A stretch of 64,000 nt of DNA from Nocardiopsis coralli (GCF_014892575.1 NZ_JADBGI010000006.1:62001-126000); one strand, 5' to 3'; shown: positions 25,852 to 34,998, counted from the stretch's first letter. The notes: generated by a model from the sequence alone, not told the origin. Made by a program: numbers and translations.

Positions 25852-25864
25852 CGTACTAGTACAC
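25852..25864. promoter_or_regulatory. GntR operator site 2
   Basis: CGTACTAGTACAC, the inverse of site 1, 83 bp between palindrome starts (about eight helical turns). Suits looping or separate control of the rightward promoter. Confidence 0.7.
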
Positions 25865-26234
25865 CTAACGTTCGCGTGCTATAACGGTTGCACGGCAACA
25901 GGCCGCAGCCCGGAAGAGGACTCCGGTGACCAGGGCAGAGCTCTGCTTCACCGCGTGGAATCCCGGAGCGCACGAGTGATGACAAGCCCACGTGGCACAT
26001 AGCGAGCTTCGCCCCGACCCCATCCCGAGCTCCCAAGGGACGGCGACGGGCCCGCGACCACGGCACCTGCATCGGTGCACCGCTCTAACCAGGCGGTACG
26101 GAATGGCCGCGGTAATTGAGCACCCCCTGCGGGTGCCTGTCCTCGCCGCCCCGGACGCTGCCACGCGATCGGGCCGGCGGGGGCGGGGACCGCAGGGTCC
26201 TCCTCTGAACCACTCTCCGAAGGAGCAGCCCACG

Positions 26235-27002
26235 ATGCCCACGTTCACCGCTGACACTCCCGGCCCGATCACGCTCGACCTCACCGCCCCCATCGCCGAC
26301 GTCACCATCCGGACCAGCCCGGACCTGAACACCGCCACCATGACGGTGACCGGCCCCGACGAGGTCGTCTCCGGCGTCACGGAGCACACGGAGGACAGCC
26401 GGTGGACGGTCCGGCTTCCCGACCCCGGCCCGACGGTGATCACCGGATCGTCCGGCGGAGTCCGCAACACCGTCTTCGGCAACATCTCCGGCGGGGCGAT
26501 GATCGTGTCCGGTGGGAACGTCACCATCTCCAGCGGCACCGTGATCAGCGGCATCAGCGGCGGGAGCACCTTCACCCAGACCGAACCCGTCAAGGTCGAC
26601 ATCACGCTTCCCGAGCGCTCCAACGCCGCCCTCTCCCAGAGCACCGGCCAGGCCCGGCTTCACGGCCACTACGCAGCCGTCGACTTCCGCTCCTCCAACG
26701 CCGGACTCGAGTTGAACGGCGACGCCGAATACCTGGACGCCGACACCACGAACGGCAGCATCAGCGTTGCCGGCACCGTCTCGGACGAGATCAACACCTC
26801 CGCCACCAACGGCACCCTCACCCTGACCAGCTCGGCACCGCGCACCGTCGCTCGGGCCACCAACGGCAGCGTCACGGTAGCTGCATCCGGCCCCCACAGC
26901 ATCCGTGCCCGCACGACCAACGGCTCCCTGACGGTCCTGAAGAACGGCCACAACGCCGACGTCACCAGCTCCACCACCAACGGCAGCGAACTCGTCCACT
27001 GA
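26235..27002 (+). CDS. DUF4097-like beta-strand repeat protein
   Basis: 255 residues. Rich in Gly, Ser, Thr and Asn, with recurring TNGS/TNGT turns (ADTTNGSIS, ATNGTLTL, ATNGSVTV, TTNGSLTV) as in DUF4097 putative adhesins, expected to be a beta-solenoid. No signal peptide, so probably cytosolic. AAGGAG lies before the ATG. First gene of the rightward AICE operon, hence probably under GntR control. Confidence 0.8.
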   Translation: MPTFTADTPGPITLDLTAPIADVTIRTSPDLNTATMTVTGPDEVVSGVTEHTEDSRWTVRLPDPGPTVITGSSGGVRNTVFGNISGGAMIVSGGNVTISSGTVISGISGGSTFTQTEPVKVDITLPERSNAALSQSTGQARLHGHYAAVDFRSSNAGLELNGDAEYLDADTTNGSISVAGTVSDEINTSATNGTLTLTSSAPRTVARATNGSVTVAASGPHSIRARTTNGSLTVLKNGHNADVTSSTTNGSELVH

Positions 27003-27031
27003 CCGGTCCACCTCAGGAAAGGACCCCAAGG

Positions 27032-27460
27032 ATGCCGAACGCCGACACCCTCGAACTCCACCGTTCCCTGCGCGCTTGGGCCGACGGGTACAGCCCCGAT
27101 GCCGCAGCCGTCGACCTGCTCATCGCCCACGGCACCTGGCTCCACCGGAACGACTTCCGCCACCACCTGGTGCCGGGCCACACCGGTGACGGCCAGGAGA
27201 TCACCGCCATCGATTGGGAGGGCCTGTTGGAGGTCCGCACCCAAGGGCTGCCGGCCTCCTCCTCCGAAGTGGCCGTCCTCGACATCGCCCTGTCCCTGGC
27301 GGCCAACAAGCCGGTTCCCCTGGGAGAGGTCCTGGGGCTGGACGCGACCAACACCGCAGCGGTGGCCACCGCCCTCGTGCGAGCCGCCCAGCACTCGGCA
27401 AGGGTCACCGTCACCCTGGCCGACCCCAACCAACCCCCGAACCCCGCGCTGCCCGTGTGA
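27032..27460 (+). CDS. Hypothetical protein, 142 aa
   Basis: Soluble alpha/beta protein starting MPNADTLELHRSLRAW, with no recognised motif. It follows the DUF4097-like gene by 29 bp in the same direction. Ribosome site GGAAAGGA is a little far from the ATG. Confidence 0.7.
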   Translation: MPNADTLELHRSLRAWADGYSPDAAAVDLLIAHGTWLHRNDFRHHLVPGHTGDGQEITAIDWEGLLEVRTQGLPASSSEVAVLDIALSLAANKPVPLGEVLGLDATNTAAVATALVRAAQHSARVTVTLADPNQPPNPALPV

Positions 27461-27532
27461 CGGCGGTGCCGCCCCACGGGGCGGTGCCGGGGCCACACGG
27501 TCCGCCACCGAACCGACCACGGAAGGAGCCCT

Positions 27533-27652
27533 GTGGGCGCCCTCTTCACCAGCCTCGGCGTCGCCCTGATCATCCTTTCCGCTTTCGGCCCCGGTGGCTT
27601 CCTGGCCCTGCTCGCAGGCGTCGGGTTGCTCTGGGCCGGACTCGCCCTCTGA
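27533..27652 (+). CDS. Small membrane protein, 39 aa
   Basis: GTG after GGAAGGAG opens a 39-residue frame that is nearly all hydrophobic (two short helices around AFGPGG). Small spread-type membrane peptides are common in AICEs. Confidence 0.65.
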   Translation: MGALFTSLGVALIILSAFGPGGFLALLAGVGLLWAGLAL

Positions 27653-27669
27653 CCGACAACACCCCACAC

Positions 27670-27711
27670 GCAAGAGAGCCCCGTCCGGACGCGACCCGGC
27701 GGGGCTCTTGC
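27670..27711 (+). terminator. Terminator hairpin
   Basis: Arms 27670-27683 and 27700-27711 pair over 12 bases with one bulge, between the 39-residue gene and the next hypothetical gene. Confidence 0.6.
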
Positions 27712-27736
27712 ATACCCACAGCAATGGAGCGATGAG

Positions 27737-28114
27737 ATGCACGACGAGCTTACCTTCGACGACCTCGACCTCTTCGACGACCTCGGCCCGGTTGCGGTGG
27801 CCCACGACTATGCGCCGGCCTACTGGGACCCCGAGGACGGTCTGGTGCACGGCACCGACCCGAACGAACCCCGCGAGGCCCCGCCCCAGTGGGACGAGGG
27901 CTGGGACGACCCGGCCAGCGCGGCGGCGATCCTCAGCGCGACAGTCGTCGACGACGCCAGGTTGTTCGGCCTGGCCGACGCTCCCGCCGACAGCCCGAGC
28001 ATCGATGAGTTCCTCGAGGCGGTGGCACCGGTCGAGGCCGAGGAAGAGCTGCTGACCCTCATCGAGAACATGCTCGGCGCCACCCCGGAGGAGCTGCAGG
28101 AGGTCGCAGCGTGA
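27737..28114 (+). CDS. Hypothetical acidic protein, 125 aa
   Basis: Very acidic (begins MHDELTFDDLDLFDDLG), no cysteines or membrane segments. GTGA-type overlap with the next gene. Function unknown. Confidence 0.7.
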   Translation: MHDELTFDDLDLFDDLGPVAVAHDYAPAYWDPEDGLVHGTDPNEPREAPPQWDEGWDDPASAAAILSATVVDDARLFGLADAPADSPSIDEFLEAVAPVEAEEELLTLIENMLGATPEELQEVAA

Positions 28115-28422
28115 GCATCGGCTCCTTCTACCGGCTCATCAGGTCTGACGACCTGCGCCCTTGGCCCATGGGGATCGCCGTCGGGGTTCTCGGGGCCGTT
28201 GTGGTTCCCCACCCCGTTCTGGCCGCCGTCATGGCTACGTCGGCCCTGGGGTTCGCCCTCTTCGCGATCGATTGCGCACGCGTACTGCCCCCGGAGTGCT
28301 CGTGCGGTAAGCGCCACTGGGACGGCGAAGGCGAGAGCCCTTGCTGCGACCCCGAACGCATCAGCACCCACGTTCCGGAGCGCGAACGCTCCCCCGAGAT
28401 GGCTAGCGAGGTCCGCCGATGA
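28111..28422 (+). CDS. Small membrane protein with Cys-rich tail, 103 aa
   Basis: Two hydrophobic helices (about 18-52), then CARVLPPECSCGKRHW and SPCCDPE, possibly a metal-binding knuckle. Starts GTG overlapping the previous stop by 4 bases, and overlaps the next ATG by 4. Confidence 0.7.
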   Translation: MSIGSFYRLIRSDDLRPWPMGIAVGVLGAVVVPHPVLAAVMATSALGFALFAIDCARVLPPECSCGKRHWDGEGESPCCDPERISTHVPERERSPEMASEVRR

Positions 28423-28616
28423 GCTTCCGCACCCTGACCGAGATCCTCACGGGGCGCCGCCCCATCACCGTTTCCCGCCGCACGAACACCGGGATCGAGC
28501 CGATGGTCACCGGCCGCCTCCTGCGCGAGGAGCCGGGCCGCCTGGTCGTGCTCGCCGCCGACGAGTCTGTGCACCACATCCACCTCCACCCCGAGCTGAT
28601 CGTCGGGAGGCCCTGA
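28419..28616 (+). CDS. Hypothetical protein, 65 aa
   Basis: Basic N-half, beta-rich C-half (GRLVVLAADESVHHIHLH). Coupled to both neighbours by overlapping stop/start codons. Unknown. Confidence 0.65.
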   Translation: MSFRTLTEILTGRRPITVSRRTNTGIEPMVTGRLLREEPGRLVVLAADESVHHIHLHPELIVGRP

Positions 28617-28699
28617 TGCAGCACTTCTACGCCTTCACGCTCTTCGGACTCGCGCCGCTCGTCCTGACCCTCGTCCTCGTCGTGAACCTGTACGCCTGA
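28616..28699 (+). CDS. Membrane peptide, 27 aa
   Basis: One transmembrane helix (MQHFYAFTLFGLAPLVLT). The ATG overlaps the previous TGA. Its place in a tightly coupled string supports it as real. Confidence 0.55.
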   Translation: MQHFYAFTLFGLAPLVLTLVLVVNLYA

Positions 28700-28712
28700 A
28701 AGGAGCGCCCCC

Positions 28713-29900
28713 ATGGGCAAGAAGAACCGGCCGGAGCGCCCTGACCAGGACGCTCCGGTCACCGCCGAGCAGATCCAGCGCACCGTCCAGGACGCCAAGA
28801 CGCTGGCGTCCATCCCGGACCAGAAGTTGCTGGAGGACCCGGCCCTCAACCCCGCCACCCGTCAGCGCTACGACCAGCTCACGGCGGCCCGCCTGCAGGC
28901 CACGCTCGACCTGGAGCACCGCCGCAAGCTCAGGGAGGCCGAGGAAGCCGACCGCCGGGAAGCGGACCAGGCGGAAGTGGAGCGTGTCATCGCCTCCGCC
29001 CGCCAGGCGACCTCACCGGCCCGAACCATCCTGACCATGACGCGCCACCAGAGCCGGTTCGGCCGCATCACCCTGACCGCGAGCCTGCTCCTGTCGATCG
29101 GGTCCGCGGTCGGGCTGGCCGCCCTGGTCGCCCAACACGGCGGCCCGGAGCCGGTCGGCTACCTCGCAGAGATCGGATTGACGGGGTTGTCGACGACGGT
29201 GATCGTCTGGCGGGGCATCCTCGCTCGTGCCGGCACCGTCATCGACCAGAGCACGAGCCGCCTGTTCCTGACCCTCATGGTCGTGCCCCTGCTGATCTCG
29301 GTCATCGGATCCACCCTGGGGGCCGGTCCGGTCGGCGCCGCCTGCAGCGTCGGGTCCGCACTCTTCGCCGGACTCACATACCTGATCAACACCTCGGCCT
29401 CGGACGCGATCAAACAGTCGATCACCAAGATCGACCGGTCCGACGGGCCGACCGAGCACCCGCCCGAGCCGGACGCTCACACGGGCCCCGACCGTGCGAG
29501 CACCCCCGACCGGACCGCGACCGGAGATGGCCTCGGCGTCGTCGCCGATGCCCTTGCCGACGAGGCTGCCGACTACCTGCGCTCACACGAGAGCCCGTCC
29601 GAGCGCTCGCACGAGCACGGCCGCTCACACGGACAGGACGAGCCCTCCACCGTTCCGCAGAACGGGCAGGTCGGCGCGTCTGAGCGCCCGTGGGAGCAGG
29701 ACCGCTCACACGGGCCCGATCAGGGTCCGCTGACCGCTCAGGAACGCCGCCGCCTCGAGGGGCTGCAGAACCGCAAGAGGGTGGCCAACTTCCTGTACGA
29801 GCGTCCCGACGCCACCGCGGCCGAGATCGCCGACGCGCTCGGCCTCGGCGAGTCCACCGTCCGCCGCATCCGCAAGGAACTCGACACCGGCGGCGCATGA
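28713..29900 (+). CDS. Membrane protein with C-terminal HTH, Spd-like
   Basis: 395 residues. Charged helical N-terminus (1-105), four hydrophobic helices (about 118-240), a long His/Ser/Glu linker with repeated SERSHEHGRSHG-type blocks, and a C-terminal winged HTH (NFLYERPDATAAEIADALGL, then ESTVRRIRKEL). The layout recalls DUF2637/SpdB proteins that help spread plasmids between hyphal compartments. AAAGGAG precedes the ATG. Family assignment is tentative. Confidence 0.7.
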   Translation: MGKKNRPERPDQDAPVTAEQIQRTVQDAKTLASIPDQKLLEDPALNPATRQRYDQLTAARLQATLDLEHRRKLREAEEADRREADQAEVERVIASARQATSPARTILTMTRHQSRFGRITLTASLLLSIGSAVGLAALVAQHGGPEPVGYLAEIGLTGLSTTVIVWRGILARAGTVIDQSTSRLFLTLMVVPLLISVIGSTLGAGPVGAACSVGSALFAGLTYLINTSASDAIKQSITKIDRSDGPTEHPPEPDAHTGPDRASTPDRTATGDGLGVVADALADEAADYLRSHESPSERSHEHGRSHGQDEPSTVPQNGQVGASERPWEQDRSHGPDQGPLTAQERRRLEGLQNRKRVANFLYERPDATAAEIADALGLGESTVRRIRKELDTGGA

Positions 29901-29996
29901 GGATGCGGCACCCCAAAAACCGCACAGCACACACCACACACCGACTCGACCACCTCTGCTCTGAGGCAGTCGTCGCCCCCTGAGAAGGAGACCGAA

Positions 29997-30176
29997 ATGT
30001 TCCGTCCTGTTCTCGACGTCGCCCTGCTCGCTGCGGTCCCGATGCTGCTCATCGGGGTAATCGCGGCCTACCCCGATGTCCCGACCTGGATGCTGGTGGC
30101 CTGCATCGGCGTCGCTGCGCTGCTGTTCGCCCCGGTCGGGGCCGGGCGCACCGCCGCCCCTGCGGGAGTGAAGTAA
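29997..30176 (+). CDS. Small membrane protein, 59 aa
   Basis: Two helices (about 5-25 and 30-48). GAGAAGGAG ribosome site. Its TAA overlaps the next ATG by one base. Confidence 0.7.
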   Translation: MFRPVLDVALLAAVPMLLIGVIAAYPDVPTWMLVACIGVAALLFAPVGAGRTAAPAGVK

Positions 30177-30595
30177 TGACCGACACCGCAACCGACCAGT
30201 CCGAGGAGGAAGCGGTCAAGGTCGGCCCGGGCATCGGTGAACGCCTTGGCTCCTGGGTCAAGGAGTCGTTCACCCCACCCGAGATCTGGTCCGAGGACCG
30301 GCCCAGCCTGCGCAAGCAGCTCGACTATGCCCGCCAGGGAGCTTGGGGCCCCGAAGAAGGGTGGCCCCGCTACCTGGCCCTCGCAGCGTTCTGGGGCGTC
30401 AGCTTCCCCACGTCGGTGGCGGCCTACGCCCTCGAGTGGGTGGGTGAGCGGCCCTCGCGATGGATCACCGCGATCGTGCTGGCGTCTCTCATCTACCAGA
30501 TCCCCGGCATCCCCTGGCTCGTGGACCTGCTGATCCGCATCCCTGCCTGGCCTCTGACGGCCACCTGGTCGGCGCTGGGGCTGACCGGCCCCTGA
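30176..30595 (+). CDS. Membrane protein, 139 aa
   Basis: Soluble acidic N-terminus, then three hydrophobic segments (about 65-135). Coupled to the preceding small membrane gene. No family recognised; spread-type role inferred from context. Confidence 0.7.
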   Translation: MTDTATDQSEEEAVKVGPGIGERLGSWVKESFTPPEIWSEDRPSLRKQLDYARQGAWGPEEGWPRYLALAAFWGVSFPTSVAAYALEWVGERPSRWITAIVLASLIYQIPGIPWLVDLLIRIPAWPLTATWSALGLTGP

Positions 30596-30626
30596 GCCGC
30601 CACCCAACACAGAAAGGAGGACCTTC

Positions 30627-31016
30627 GTGGTCGTTTCATCCATGGTCGGCGCGATCGCCGCCGGCATCGCCATCGTCATGTGGTTCTTCAAGAAGAAGGG
30701 CCGCACACTCACCGTTTGCTGCCTGCTGGCCGGGTTCGCAGTCGCCTGGCCGCTCTCGCAGGCCCTCGCAGGTCCGCTGACAGCCCTCGACCAGATCGCC
30801 GCCTGGGTGACGGTCAACCTCCTGCTCGCTGCTGCGGCCTCCACCTGGCTGTTCTTCCAGCTCAAGGAGAAGGGCACCAAGGCCTTCACCCCCTGGGTCG
30901 CGCTGATAACCCCGGCGCTCTTCGTCCTGGCCGCGGGTCCGTTCCTGCTGCCGCTCGATCTGGTCAGCAATGCCACGACACAGCTCGAGTCCGGTCTGTC
31001 CACGGTGAGCAGGTGA
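30627..31016 (+). CDS. Membrane protein, 129 aa
   Basis: Four hydrophobic helices with an FKKKGRT loop between the first two. GAAAGGAGG precedes the GTG. Part of the membrane-protein run before traB. Confidence 0.7.
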   Translation: MVVSSMVGAIAAGIAIVMWFFKKKGRTLTVCCLLAGFAVAWPLSQALAGPLTALDQIAAWVTVNLLLAAAASTWLFFQLKEKGTKAFTPWVALITPALFVLAAGPFLLPLDLVSNATTQLESGLSTVSR

Positions 31017-31023
31017 GGTGCCC

Positions 31024-32277
31024 ATGTTCGAGTTGATCGTCGCTTGGAGCGTGTTCACCTTCCTCGTGGGCAAGGGGGCCGAGTCGGCCATCCACGCCTG
31101 GAAAGGCACAGCGCCGCCCGCCCATGAGCGGCGCATGGCCCGTATCCGGTCACGTCAGAGCGCACAGGAGAACGGCGACCACGACGGCTCACCAGCCGGA
31201 CGAGGCGGCCGTCGTCGAGGCCGCGGCGCGATGCGCGCATACCTGGCCGATGTGTGGGACGAAAAGTGGATCGAGGCAGCTCAGCGTCGTGCCGATCGCT
31301 ATCCCGAACGGGCCGAGCGCGCACGCGAGCGGGCCCGCATCCGAGAGCAGGTCCGGGCCGAGTGGGAGCGCAAGCTCGAGGACCGGTGGGAACAGCGGCG
31401 CGACGAGCGTGCCCGGAAAGAACTCGATCGGACCAACGAGCAACTGTCCCGTGCCAGAGAAGCACTCACCCAGTCCCGCCAGGAAGAGCAGAAGGCCCGT
31501 ATGGAGGCCCGGGACAGCAAGCGCGACGCCGAACAGGCCGCTTCGGACGCTCGTGCGGAGCGGGCCCTGGCCAAGGCCGATCGCGCCCGTCAGAGCGAGC
31601 GCGCTGAGGAGCAGGCCCGCCGAGCTGAGCAGGCCGAACAGCGGGCTGCACGAGCCCACAAGCGCGCCCAGCAGCTCGAGAAGAAGGCCCGCGAGCAGGA
31701 CGAGCGGCTGCGCGCCGCACAGCGGACGTTGGATCGCCTCAACGACCGTGCGGCCGACCTGAACCATGACGACCAGACCGAGGACGCTCCCACGAGTCAG
31801 GAGAAGGAGGCCGAGCCCACCGAGACGCCCGAGACCGACGAGGGCCGCCCCGAAGACACCGGCCCCGAGTCAGCGGGTGACCAGCAGAACGACGAGGAGG
31901 GCGGTCAGGTACTGCCCTTCCCCACCTCCGTCAATGACAACGCTGAGAACGAGAAGGAGCAGAGCATGAGCGACCAGAACAACAACGGCGGCAACGAGGT
32001 GCTGGGCCTGGACGGGGCACTCAGCTTCGCCCAGAACCTGGAGAACGTCAGCCAGGCGAACATGACCGGCACCGAGCAGGCCGTGGCCGCCATGGAGCGC
32101 GGCAAGGTCGGGGCCTCCATCACCGGCCGCGGTCAGCAGGTGATGGAGGCTCTGGACGCGCTCACCTCCCTGGCCTCCGCCTGGAAGGAAGACATGGAGC
32201 GGATGAAGACCGTCCAGGAGGCCTACGACGCCACCCCGGACGCCGGCGACAAGGAGTTCGTGACCGGCGGCCGGTAG
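31024..32277 (+). CDS. Membrane-anchored coiled-coil protein
   Basis: About 417 residues. One N-terminal helix (FELIVAWSVFTFLVG), a basic patch, then a long charged coiled coil (about 80-245, rich in R, E, A and Q), an acidic linker, and a conserved-looking C-terminal helical domain (LDGALSFAQNLENVSQANM). A rod anchored to the membrane, placed just upstream of traB: it could position the translocase at a septum or hyphal contact. An in-frame GTG 6 bp upstream is possible. Confidence 0.75.
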   Translation: MFELIVAWSVFTFLVGKGAESAIHAWKGTAPPAHERRMARIRSRQSAQENGDHDGSPAGRGGRRRGRGAMRAYLADVWDEKWIEAAQRRADRYPERAERARERARIREQVRAEWERKLEDRWEQRRDERARKELDRTNEQLSRAREALTQSRQEEQKARMEARDSKRDAEQAASDARAERALAKADRARQSERAEEQARRAEQAEQRAARAHKRAQQLEKKAREQDERLRAAQRTLDRLNDRAADLNHDDQTEDAPTSQEKEAEPTETPETDEGRPEDTGPESAGDQQNDEEGGQVLPFPTSVNDNAENEKEQSMSDQNNNGGNEVLGLDGALSFAQNLENVSQANMTGTEQAVAAMERGKVGASITGRGQQVMEALDALTSLASAWKEDMERMKTVQEAYDATPDAGDKEFVTGGR

Positions 32278-32329
32278 ACGGCTCTGGTGGGGCGCTCGAC
32301 ATGGGCGCCCCACCCCCGGTTCTCACTCT

Positions 32330-32482
32330 GGGTGTTTTGCAGTCGGGTGCAGGAGCGACTGCAAAACACCCCCACAGCGACTGCAAAACCCCCACCGCAT
32401 GTCCGATTCACCCCGATTTTCTTGGTGAACGGGGTGGTCGAGGCGGTGGGAGTCGAGAGCAGAGTGCAGAACTGCAAAACCC
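32330..32482. repeat. Clustered ACTGCAAAAC repeats; clt or operator candidate
   Basis: Four copies of ACTGCAAAACMCC in the 319-bp gap before traB: 32330-32345 (inverted), 32356-32371, 32378-32393 and 32471-32482. The first two form a perfect 16-bp hairpin with a 10-base loop. A further dyad, TTCACC...GGTGAA, lies at 32407-32429. TraB proteins bind short repeats at the clt locus, often next to traB, so this is the best transfer-site candidate in the element. No gene is seen in the gap. Confidence 0.6.
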
Positions 32483-32596
32483 ACCACCTCTTACACACAG
32501 TTACGAGTTTCGAAGGTTGAGGACACCGCCCGGCCGCCCGCCGGACGCGCGTCCTGAGCCTGCCGAGGCGCCCGCACCGCGAGGGAGGAGCCCGCG

Positions 32597-34849
32597 ATGG
32601 CCAACACCACCAAGCCGTCGAAGAAGGAACTGGAGAAGGCCCTACGGGCGGACTTCGAACGCACGCTGGCTCAGGCGATGGAACGGGCCGGTGCCGAGAG
32701 CCACAGCGCCGCCGGAACCAAGAGGTCCCAGGAGAACGAGGCCACCACCGGCAAGGAGCAGGCGACAGCATTCCTCGAACGTCTCCGCCGCGTCGAGGAC
32801 ACCGCCCTGCGCCACCGACTGCGCCTGCAGTACCAGCCCCATCTGGTCGGTGCGGCGGTCGCAGCAACCGCACTGATCGCGCAAGCGGCTCAGCTCGCGG
32901 TCGGCCCGTGGGCATGTGCGGCCGGCACCGGAGCGCTCATGGCTGCGACCCTCGCCGCCGTGCGGACGCGACGAGCTGGTTGGTGGGCCGAGGCGGGGGC
33001 GTGGCTCCGGGCCCATCCGCTGCGCATGGTCCTCGTCGGGTCGACTGCCTGGACGTGGATGGTGTGCTCACTGCTGGTGGGCTTCGACGGAGCCCACATG
33101 CTCGCCACCGGCGGTCTGGGGGCGCTGGTTGCCCTGTCGGCCCACTGGTGGCGCACCCACCGCATCGCATACCCCGAGGCTGCCGCTCAGGCCAAGGAGC
33201 AGGCCGCGGAGGAGATTGCCGATGTCGACCACATCGCCGAGGCCTGGGCCGCCAATCTCGCCGCCGAGAACAAGCCGCTGGCCGGTACCAGCCTGACCGA
33301 CTACGAACGCACCCAACACGGCCATCAGTGGACCGTGCTGCTGCGACCGGGCGGGGGCGGTCTGGCCGAGTTGAGGGCGAAGGCTACGGCGATCTCCACC
33401 GCCATCGACGTCGACGTGCCGATGATCAGCCTGGAACGCCACCCCACCGGACGCCCGACCCGGGCGGTACTTCGGGTGACCGTGGACTCGCCGGTCACCG
33501 ATGGGGTCCCGGTCACCCACGACGAGGACGGCCCGGTCGTAGCGGACCTGCCCCTGTGGAACGCGAAGGCCGGGGACATCACTCTGGGTCCCTACGCCGA
33601 CGGCGTTGGGGTCAAGTCGTGGAAGACCTACCGGCCCAACAGCCTCTACGGCGGCTACATCTTCGGTGACACGGGATCGGGCAAGTCGGAGCTGCTCAAC
33701 CTCATCGCTCTGGGCCTGCTCGCTTCGGGCACCACCGCGTACTGGTACCTCGACGGCCAGGAAGGCGCCTCCTCCCCGCTGGTAGCCGCCCACGCCGATT
33801 GGGACTGTTCGGAGTCGCCGTCCAAGGCCCGCCAAGCTCTGGAGGCGGCCTGCGCGGTCATGAAGATGCGCCAGATGCAGAACAAGGCGGCCCAGGCCAA
33901 GGGGTTCACTCCCTCGTCTGAGCGCCCGGGGCTGGTCCTGATCATCGACGAGTCCCACTTGGTGTTGACCGACTACGTGCGCATTCGCAAGGCCAGCGGG
34001 TTCGCCGGCAAGAGCAACGCCGAGCTGGCCGAGCTGATCGGACGCACAGGGCGCAAGGTCGGCGTCGCGCTCATCTGCGCCTCGCAGGACACCACCCTGA
34101 AGGCCTTCGGCAACAGCGGCCCGCTGCGGTCCTCACTGCTGCGCGGCAACGGGGTGGTCATGTTCTCCACCAACCGCATCAGCGCAGGCATCCTGCCGAA
34201 CTTCTCCGCCAACCCTGCCGACCTGCCCGACGGCGGCGGCTACGCCTACTCGCTCGAGACCACGGACGCCACGGGCGCCAAGCACTCCAGGTCGGCGACC
34301 TTCCGCGGCGCCTACACCGAGGACTTCGGCCCGGACCTGGCCCGCTATCCCACCCGGGTGCTCGAGGAGGACTCGGCGACCGTCATCGACCTCTACCAGA
34401 ACCAGGCATACGAGAGGAGACACGAGATCACCGCAGAGGCCAAGGCCGAAGCGGTCGGGGCCGACATCGACGCGTTCAAGCGCGGCGAGATCGACATCAA
34501 CGACTTCCTCTTCGGCAACGGGCACACCACGCCGGCGGCCGCGGCCACAAGCACCACAGGCGGAGACGGCTCGGCACTGCCCGAACTGGCCGTCCTGCCT
34601 TCCCTGAGCGAGCTGGTGAACACACCCGCCGAGGACGACGAGGACCTCGTCGACACCTCCGGCCTGACCGCAGTTCAGCGGGCGGTGTACGAAGCGGTCT
34701 CGGACGGCATCAGCCGCACCCGGGACATCCCCGGGGTGATCGGTCGCTCGGAGAGGGCGGTCTACAACGCCAAGGGGGTTCTCATCGAACACGGCCTGCT
34801 CGTTCAGGCCGGACGTGGGGAACTGGCTCTGACCTCCAGAGCGGCATGA
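32597..34849 (+). CDS. traB: FtsK/SpoIIIE-type DNA translocase, TraB-like
   Basis: 750 residues. Helical N-terminus, two to four membrane helices (about 85-195), then a RecA-like motor with Walker A GDTGSGKSE (near 357) and Walker B LVLIIDES (near 446). A C-terminal winged helix (AVYEAVSDGISRTRDIPGV) would read clt repeats. Transfers double-stranded DNA between mycelia, as in Streptomyces plasmids. A repeat cluster lies immediately upstream. Confidence 0.93.
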   Translation: MANTTKPSKKELEKALRADFERTLAQAMERAGAESHSAAGTKRSQENEATTGKEQATAFLERLRRVEDTALRHRLRLQYQPHLVGAAVAATALIAQAAQLAVGPWACAAGTGALMAATLAAVRTRRAGWWAEAGAWLRAHPLRMVLVGSTAWTWMVCSLLVGFDGAHMLATGGLGALVALSAHWWRTHRIAYPEAAAQAKEQAAEEIADVDHIAEAWAANLAAENKPLAGTSLTDYERTQHGHQWTVLLRPGGGGLAELRAKATAISTAIDVDVPMISLERHPTGRPTRAVLRVTVDSPVTDGVPVTHDEDGPVVADLPLWNAKAGDITLGPYADGVGVKSWKTYRPNSLYGGYIFGDTGSGKSELLNLIALGLLASGTTAYWYLDGQEGASSPLVAAHADWDCSESPSKARQALEAACAVMKMRQMQNKAAQAKGFTPSSERPGLVLIIDESHLVLTDYVRIRKASGFAGKSNAELAELIGRTGRKVGVALICASQDTTLKAFGNSGPLRSSLLRGNGVVMFSTNRISAGILPNFSANPADLPDGGGYAYSLETTDATGAKHSRSATFRGAYTEDFGPDLARYPTRVLEEDSATVIDLYQNQAYERRHEITAEAKAEAVGADIDAFKRGEIDINDFLFGNGHTTPAAAATSTTGGDGSALPELAVLPSLSELVNTPAEDDEDLVDTSGLTAVQRAVYEAVSDGISRTRDIPGVIGRSERAVYNAKGVLIEHGLLVQAGRGELALTSRAA

Positions 34850-34862
34850 CCCCGGACGACGA

Positions 34863-34918
34863 GGTGATGCCTCTGCCCACCAGCTTCCGCGCTGGTGGGC
34901 GGGGGGACCGCCTGGTCC
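34863..34918 (+). repeat. Hairpin leader motif, copy A
   Basis: 56 bp, 51 identical to copy B at 35150-35205. A 10-bp stem (GCCCACCAGC with GCTGGTGGGC), then a G-run, then a second 5-bp hairpin GGACC/GGTCC whose loop differs between copies. It starts just after the traB stop and is followed by a strong terminator and a small gene. Confidence 0.8.
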
Positions 34919-34931
34919 ACCCACACACAAC

Positions 34932-34977
34932 GACGGCCCCACCGCAGCTTCCAGGCACCGGTGGGGCCGTCTTCTCT
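34932..34977 (+). terminator. Terminator after leader copy A
   Basis: 13-bp perfect stem (34932-34944, 34959-34971) followed by TTCTCT. Either ends traB transcription or acts as an attenuator for the next gene. Confidence 0.8.
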
Positions 34978-34998
34978 CCGCAGAGAGGACTACACCGT

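Larger units (their letters stand above)
25739..26234. other. 496-bp divergent control region
   Basis: Lies between the GntR operon (leftward) and the rightward conjugation genes. It contains the twin operators at 25768 and 25852, and an AT-rich stretch near 25,840-25,885 likely to hold the rightward promoter. No convincing gene; the open plus-strand frame that reads through it lacks a ribosome site until 26235. Confidence 0.6.

Noticed and set aside
32330..32371. Ordinary rho-independent terminator
   Set aside because: The hairpin is strong, but no T-run follows on either strand and the same motif recurs nearby as single sites.
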